64,000 nucleotides of DNA from JAJYSO01 sp964586655 (GTDB lineage Bacteria; Bacteroidota; Bacteroidia; Flavobacteriales; Flavobacteriaceae), in NCBI GenBank assembly GCA_964586655.1, contig CAZPGY010000004.1, positions 119,177 to 183,176 of the forward strand, given 5' to 3'. Of the stretch, positions 62,003 to 64,000 are shown in pieces. Made by a program: the position numbers and the translations under genes. Positions within the stretch are counted from its first letter, which is position 1. Each line of letters opens with the position of its first letter. The notes under the pieces were generated by a model. It was not told the origin of the DNA and searched no databases. It saw nothing but the letters and a program-made list of their open reading frames with translations.

Positions 62003-62485
62003 TTACTTTTCATTAGCTAAGGTTAGAATTTTTTCAATTAGACCGTTACTTAGCCATATTCCTTTGTCTTTTAATTCGTAGAGTAGGGGTTTGAGTTCAG
62101 GTAGCAATCCTGATTTTTTGGCTTTGAGTAAAATCCCGAGTGTTCCGGTTACTTTTAGCTTAGCGTGTTTTGCGTGGTACCTACCCAAAGTTTCATCTAA
62201 AATTATCAAATCCGCTCCTAATTCGGAGGATAAAATAATGGTTTCTGCTTCGCCTTTGTCCAAATCCAAGAAATACGACAAGGATTTTTCATCTTTTATT
62301 TTCTTTATTTTTATCCACTCGATTTTGGAAAAATCAGCGTAGTATTCTTTGTTTTTCCCTGCTTCTATTTCATTGAAGACTTCCTGTGGAATAATAATCT
62401 CTTCATACAAGTCTTTAAGAATATGAAGTTTGTCAATTTTTAGAAGTGAAATTATCGGGGTTGTGTTCGATACGACTTTAGGCAT
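62003..62485 (-). CDS. PIN-domain toxin (DUF3368)
   Basis: A 160-residue predicted Mg2+-dependent ribonuclease. PIN acidic residues are seen in VVSNTTPIISLLKI (Asp replaced by Asn in the SNT start usual for DUF3368), DKGEAETIIL and LIILDETLGR. It overlaps by 8 nt the UPF0175 gene before it; DUF3368 and UPF0175 are regularly paired as toxin and antitoxin. Intact. The stop codon is followed closely by attC-like site B. Confidence 0.88.
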   Translation of the reverse strand: MPKVVSNTTPIISLLKIDKLHILKDLYEEIIIPQEVFNEIEAGKNKEYYADFSKIEWIKIKKIKDEKSLSYFLDLDKGEAETIILSSELGADLIILDETLGRYHAKHAKLKVTGTLGILLKAKKSGLLPELKPLLYELKDKGIWLSNGLIEKILTLANEK

Positions 62486-62726
62486 TTTCTAAATCTTCAT
62501 TTAAATTGTTCGTATCCAAAAAACTGACTTTATACTTTGCCAATAGCTCTAAAAAATCTACTCTTGAGATTCGTAAAACTTTAGCAGCTGTACCTGAAGA
62601 AACTTTCCCCAACTCAAATAGTTTTACAAGGGCCGAAACTTTTATTTCTTTCCCAAAATCATTTTTGTTCATCCGCATCGAGTTTGCCAAATACTCGGGA
62701 TAGTCTATTGATATTATTTCAGCCAT
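62478..62726 (-). CDS. UPF0175 family antitoxin
   Basis: An 82-residue small helix-turn-helix-like protein: DYPEYLANSMRMNKNDF at the start and VKLFELGKVSSGTAAKVLRISRVDFLELLAKY, the UPF0175 signature. It should neutralise the following PIN protein and may repress the pair. First gene after the attC-like site A. Confidence 0.88.
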   Translation of the reverse strand: MAEIISIDYPEYLANSMRMNKNDFGKEIKVSALVKLFELGKVSSGTAAKVLRISRVDFLELLAKYKVSFLDTNNLNEDLENA

Positions 62727-62812
62727 TTTGTTTTGTTTTATAATTCAAATTTACAAAAAATTCGGCTATAAATGTTCGTTTAGGTTTTATTTGGGTTTTC
62801 TCGACTGCTGAC

Positions 62813-62949
62813 GCCTAACGTGTGCCCAGCTTGGCGTTCGGGCGGTTTTTTTACCAAAAAGCGCGAACCGAAGATGCTACGTTATTTTTATAAAAATCGT
62901 TCAACCGAAGCTATTTACCCCGCCTGACGCCAAACTGGCTGTTATATGC
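62813..62949 (-). repeat. attC-like site A
   Basis: A 137-bp imperfect palindrome. Minus strand: ATATAAC (R''-like, four nt past the lipoprotein stop), GCCAGTTTGGCG ... CGCCAAGCTGGGC, and GTTAGGC, a perfect GTTRRRY core, at 62819-62813. Orientation agrees with a cassette whose gene is the upstream minus-strand lipoprotein. Confidence 0.55.
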
Positions 62950-62952
62950 ATT

Positions 62953-63975
62953 TTAGTTTTTATAATATTTTGTCTTTTTATAGATTAATTGCGGGTGTTT
63001 TATTTCAATTAATGTTTTTAAAGCTTCATTTTTATCTTTTTGGTTCTCAAAATAATTTTTACAAATCAGATATCCCAAATAATATCCCATAGACCTTGGA
63101 TATTTTGATTCATCGCTCCAAAACCATTTTGAAAAATTTTCAGATGATTTTATATCCGTTGTAAAGTCCTTCCAAATCTGCTTTTTATTTAGTTGCTCAT
63201 AATTTATCATTTCTTGCGTAACGCCTGCGCCTCCAATTAGGCTTTCTTCCCCGCAAAAGTATTCAGTTAAGAAAACAGCAGCTCCTTCGGCTATAGCTTG
63301 ATTCAAGATTGAATTATCATTAGGATTATCTTTTTGAAGTGTATGTATATTTTCGTGAAAGACAATATATCCCAACTCCTTATAACCTTTCACTTCATCT
63401 TGTAACCAAGAATAATTTTGAGGAAATTCACTATAATTGGTAGAGTCAGTTTGTACAGAAGCTTCTAATCCAATGAAAACTGTATTAGGGTATATCATTT
63501 GTCCTTGGGTATTAAAGAATCCGATGGAAAAATAAGTAGGCGAAAAATCTGCTTCGGGGTAAATTTCTATCAGTTCATTAAAATATTTAGAATAATCTTT
63601 TATATGGTCTCTTACATTTAAAAAATTAGCCTTTTGAGATCGGAAATATTTCGGGAAAGAGCTAATTATTTTATAATATTCCTCAGAAATGTCTCGATTA
63701 TTAAATTTCTTTTCGTGGTTCAAATAATCTTTTAACCCCTTAGATGCTTTGTCTAAATATTCTGATTTTAAAATCTTTAGTGTATCACTATGTGAATTTG
63801 CTCCATTAAGGAGAGAAAGCATCGTATAAAAATTTTCTATATCTGCGGTAACAAAATCCGGGGTGAAAATTTTCTTTTTTGAGTTTTCACAAGAAAGAAA
63901 AAGGGTTGTGATTATGAATAAAATAAAATATTTTCTCAAGATTTGTAATGTCTTGTCCTGAAATACGTTGACCAT
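62953..63975 (-). CDS. Lipoprotein with a HExxH metallopeptidase-like motif
   Basis: A 340-residue predicted lipoprotein (lipobox LFLSC, Cys29). Residues 195-235 hold HENIH (207-211) and, 19 residues later, AIAEGAA with E230, the H-E-x-x-H ... E layout of gluzincin-type zinc peptidases such as the DUF2268 group; some similarity in plan to gliding lipoprotein GldB is also possible. No further domain recognised. The ATG at 63975 is the first in frame. Its stop codon is four nt from attC-like site A, so it looks like a cassette gene. Base composition is AT-richer than the core genes of the window. Confidence 0.7.
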   Translation of the reverse strand: MVNVFQDKTLQILRKYFILFIITTLFLSCENSKKKIFTPDFVTADIENFYTMLSLLNGANSHSDTLKILKSEYLDKASKGLKDYLNHEKKFNNRDISEEYYKIISSFPKYFRSQKANFLNVRDHIKDYSKYFNELIEIYPEADFSPTYFSIGFFNTQGQMIYPNTVFIGLEASVQTDSTNYSEFPQNYSWLQDEVKGYKELGYIVFHENIHTLQKDNPNDNSILNQAIAEGAAVFLTEYFCGEESLIGGAGVTQEMINYEQLNKKQIWKDFTTDIKSSENFSKWFWSDESKYPRSMGYYLGYLICKNYFENQKDKNEALKTLIEIKHPQLIYKKTKYYKN

Positions 63976-64000
63976 TATTATTACACTTTTTCAAAGGTTT

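Overview
The window reads as chromosomal DNA of a member of the Bacteroidota, most likely Flavobacteriales. The reasons are the many promoters of the form TTG (-33) and TAnnTTTG (-7), the absence of clear Shine-Dalgarno sites, a FecI/FecR (DUF4974)/TonB-receptor triad, a type IX secretion sorting domain, many outer-membrane barrels and lipoproteins, an OmpA protein with TSP3 repeats, and the gene order coaX - OMP - TPR - lptC - CBS/CorC - PpiD. Nothing indicates a plasmid or phage.

1-11.3 kb is a nitrogen-oxide and respiration block. The N-terminal two-copper half of an AniA-like nitrite reductase (nirK, cut by the window edge) lies downstream of a cupin gene. A second minus-strand operon runs: NsrR/IscR-like Rrf2 regulator, cbb3-like heme-copper large subunit, CcoO-like di-heme cytochrome c, two small membrane subunits, group III truncated globin, four-helix membrane protein, tryptophan 2,3-dioxygenase family protein. 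Both transcription units carry the same near-palindrome over their -33 box, so NirK and the oxidoreductase operon may form one NO-responsive regulon. A second truncated globin and a tandem UspA protein follow. pncB and a frameshifted pncA lie on the plus strand between the two units.

11.8-24 kb holds a T9SS cargo protein, a GNAT enzyme, rpsU, and then what looks like one regulon. An ECF sigma factor, FecR and TonB receptor (plus strand) face two acidic lipoproteins and a VTC polyphosphate polymerase - DUF4956 - DUF2490 operon (minus strand). Four units of this block begin with the same two-box promoter, GTAGGGTA-N15-GTTATATA, at identical spacing.

24-60.6 kb is mostly housekeeping: AsmA-like protein, folK-deoxynucleoside kinase fusion, BCCT carrier, DAHP synthase-chorismate mutase, rsgA, dtd, MazG-like, aroA, queA, rlmN, OmpA, Rel/SpoT, Fur, purA, OstA-like, tRNA-Phe, coaX, the lptC cluster, PpiD, nadD and leuS. 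Accessory items inside it are a lipoprotein gene with a ten-C tract near its 5' end (candidate phase variation) and two 168-bp copies of a MITE-like palindromic repeat, one near 19.5 kb and one near 56.9 kb.

60.7-64 kb is an accessory tail resembling integron cassettes without an integrase in view: a RelB/ParE-type pair with a nonsense-broken toxin, a group II intron 3' remnant, a UPF0175/PIN (DUF3368) pair and a HExxH lipoprotein. All are on the minus strand and separated by attC-like hairpins whose arms covary.
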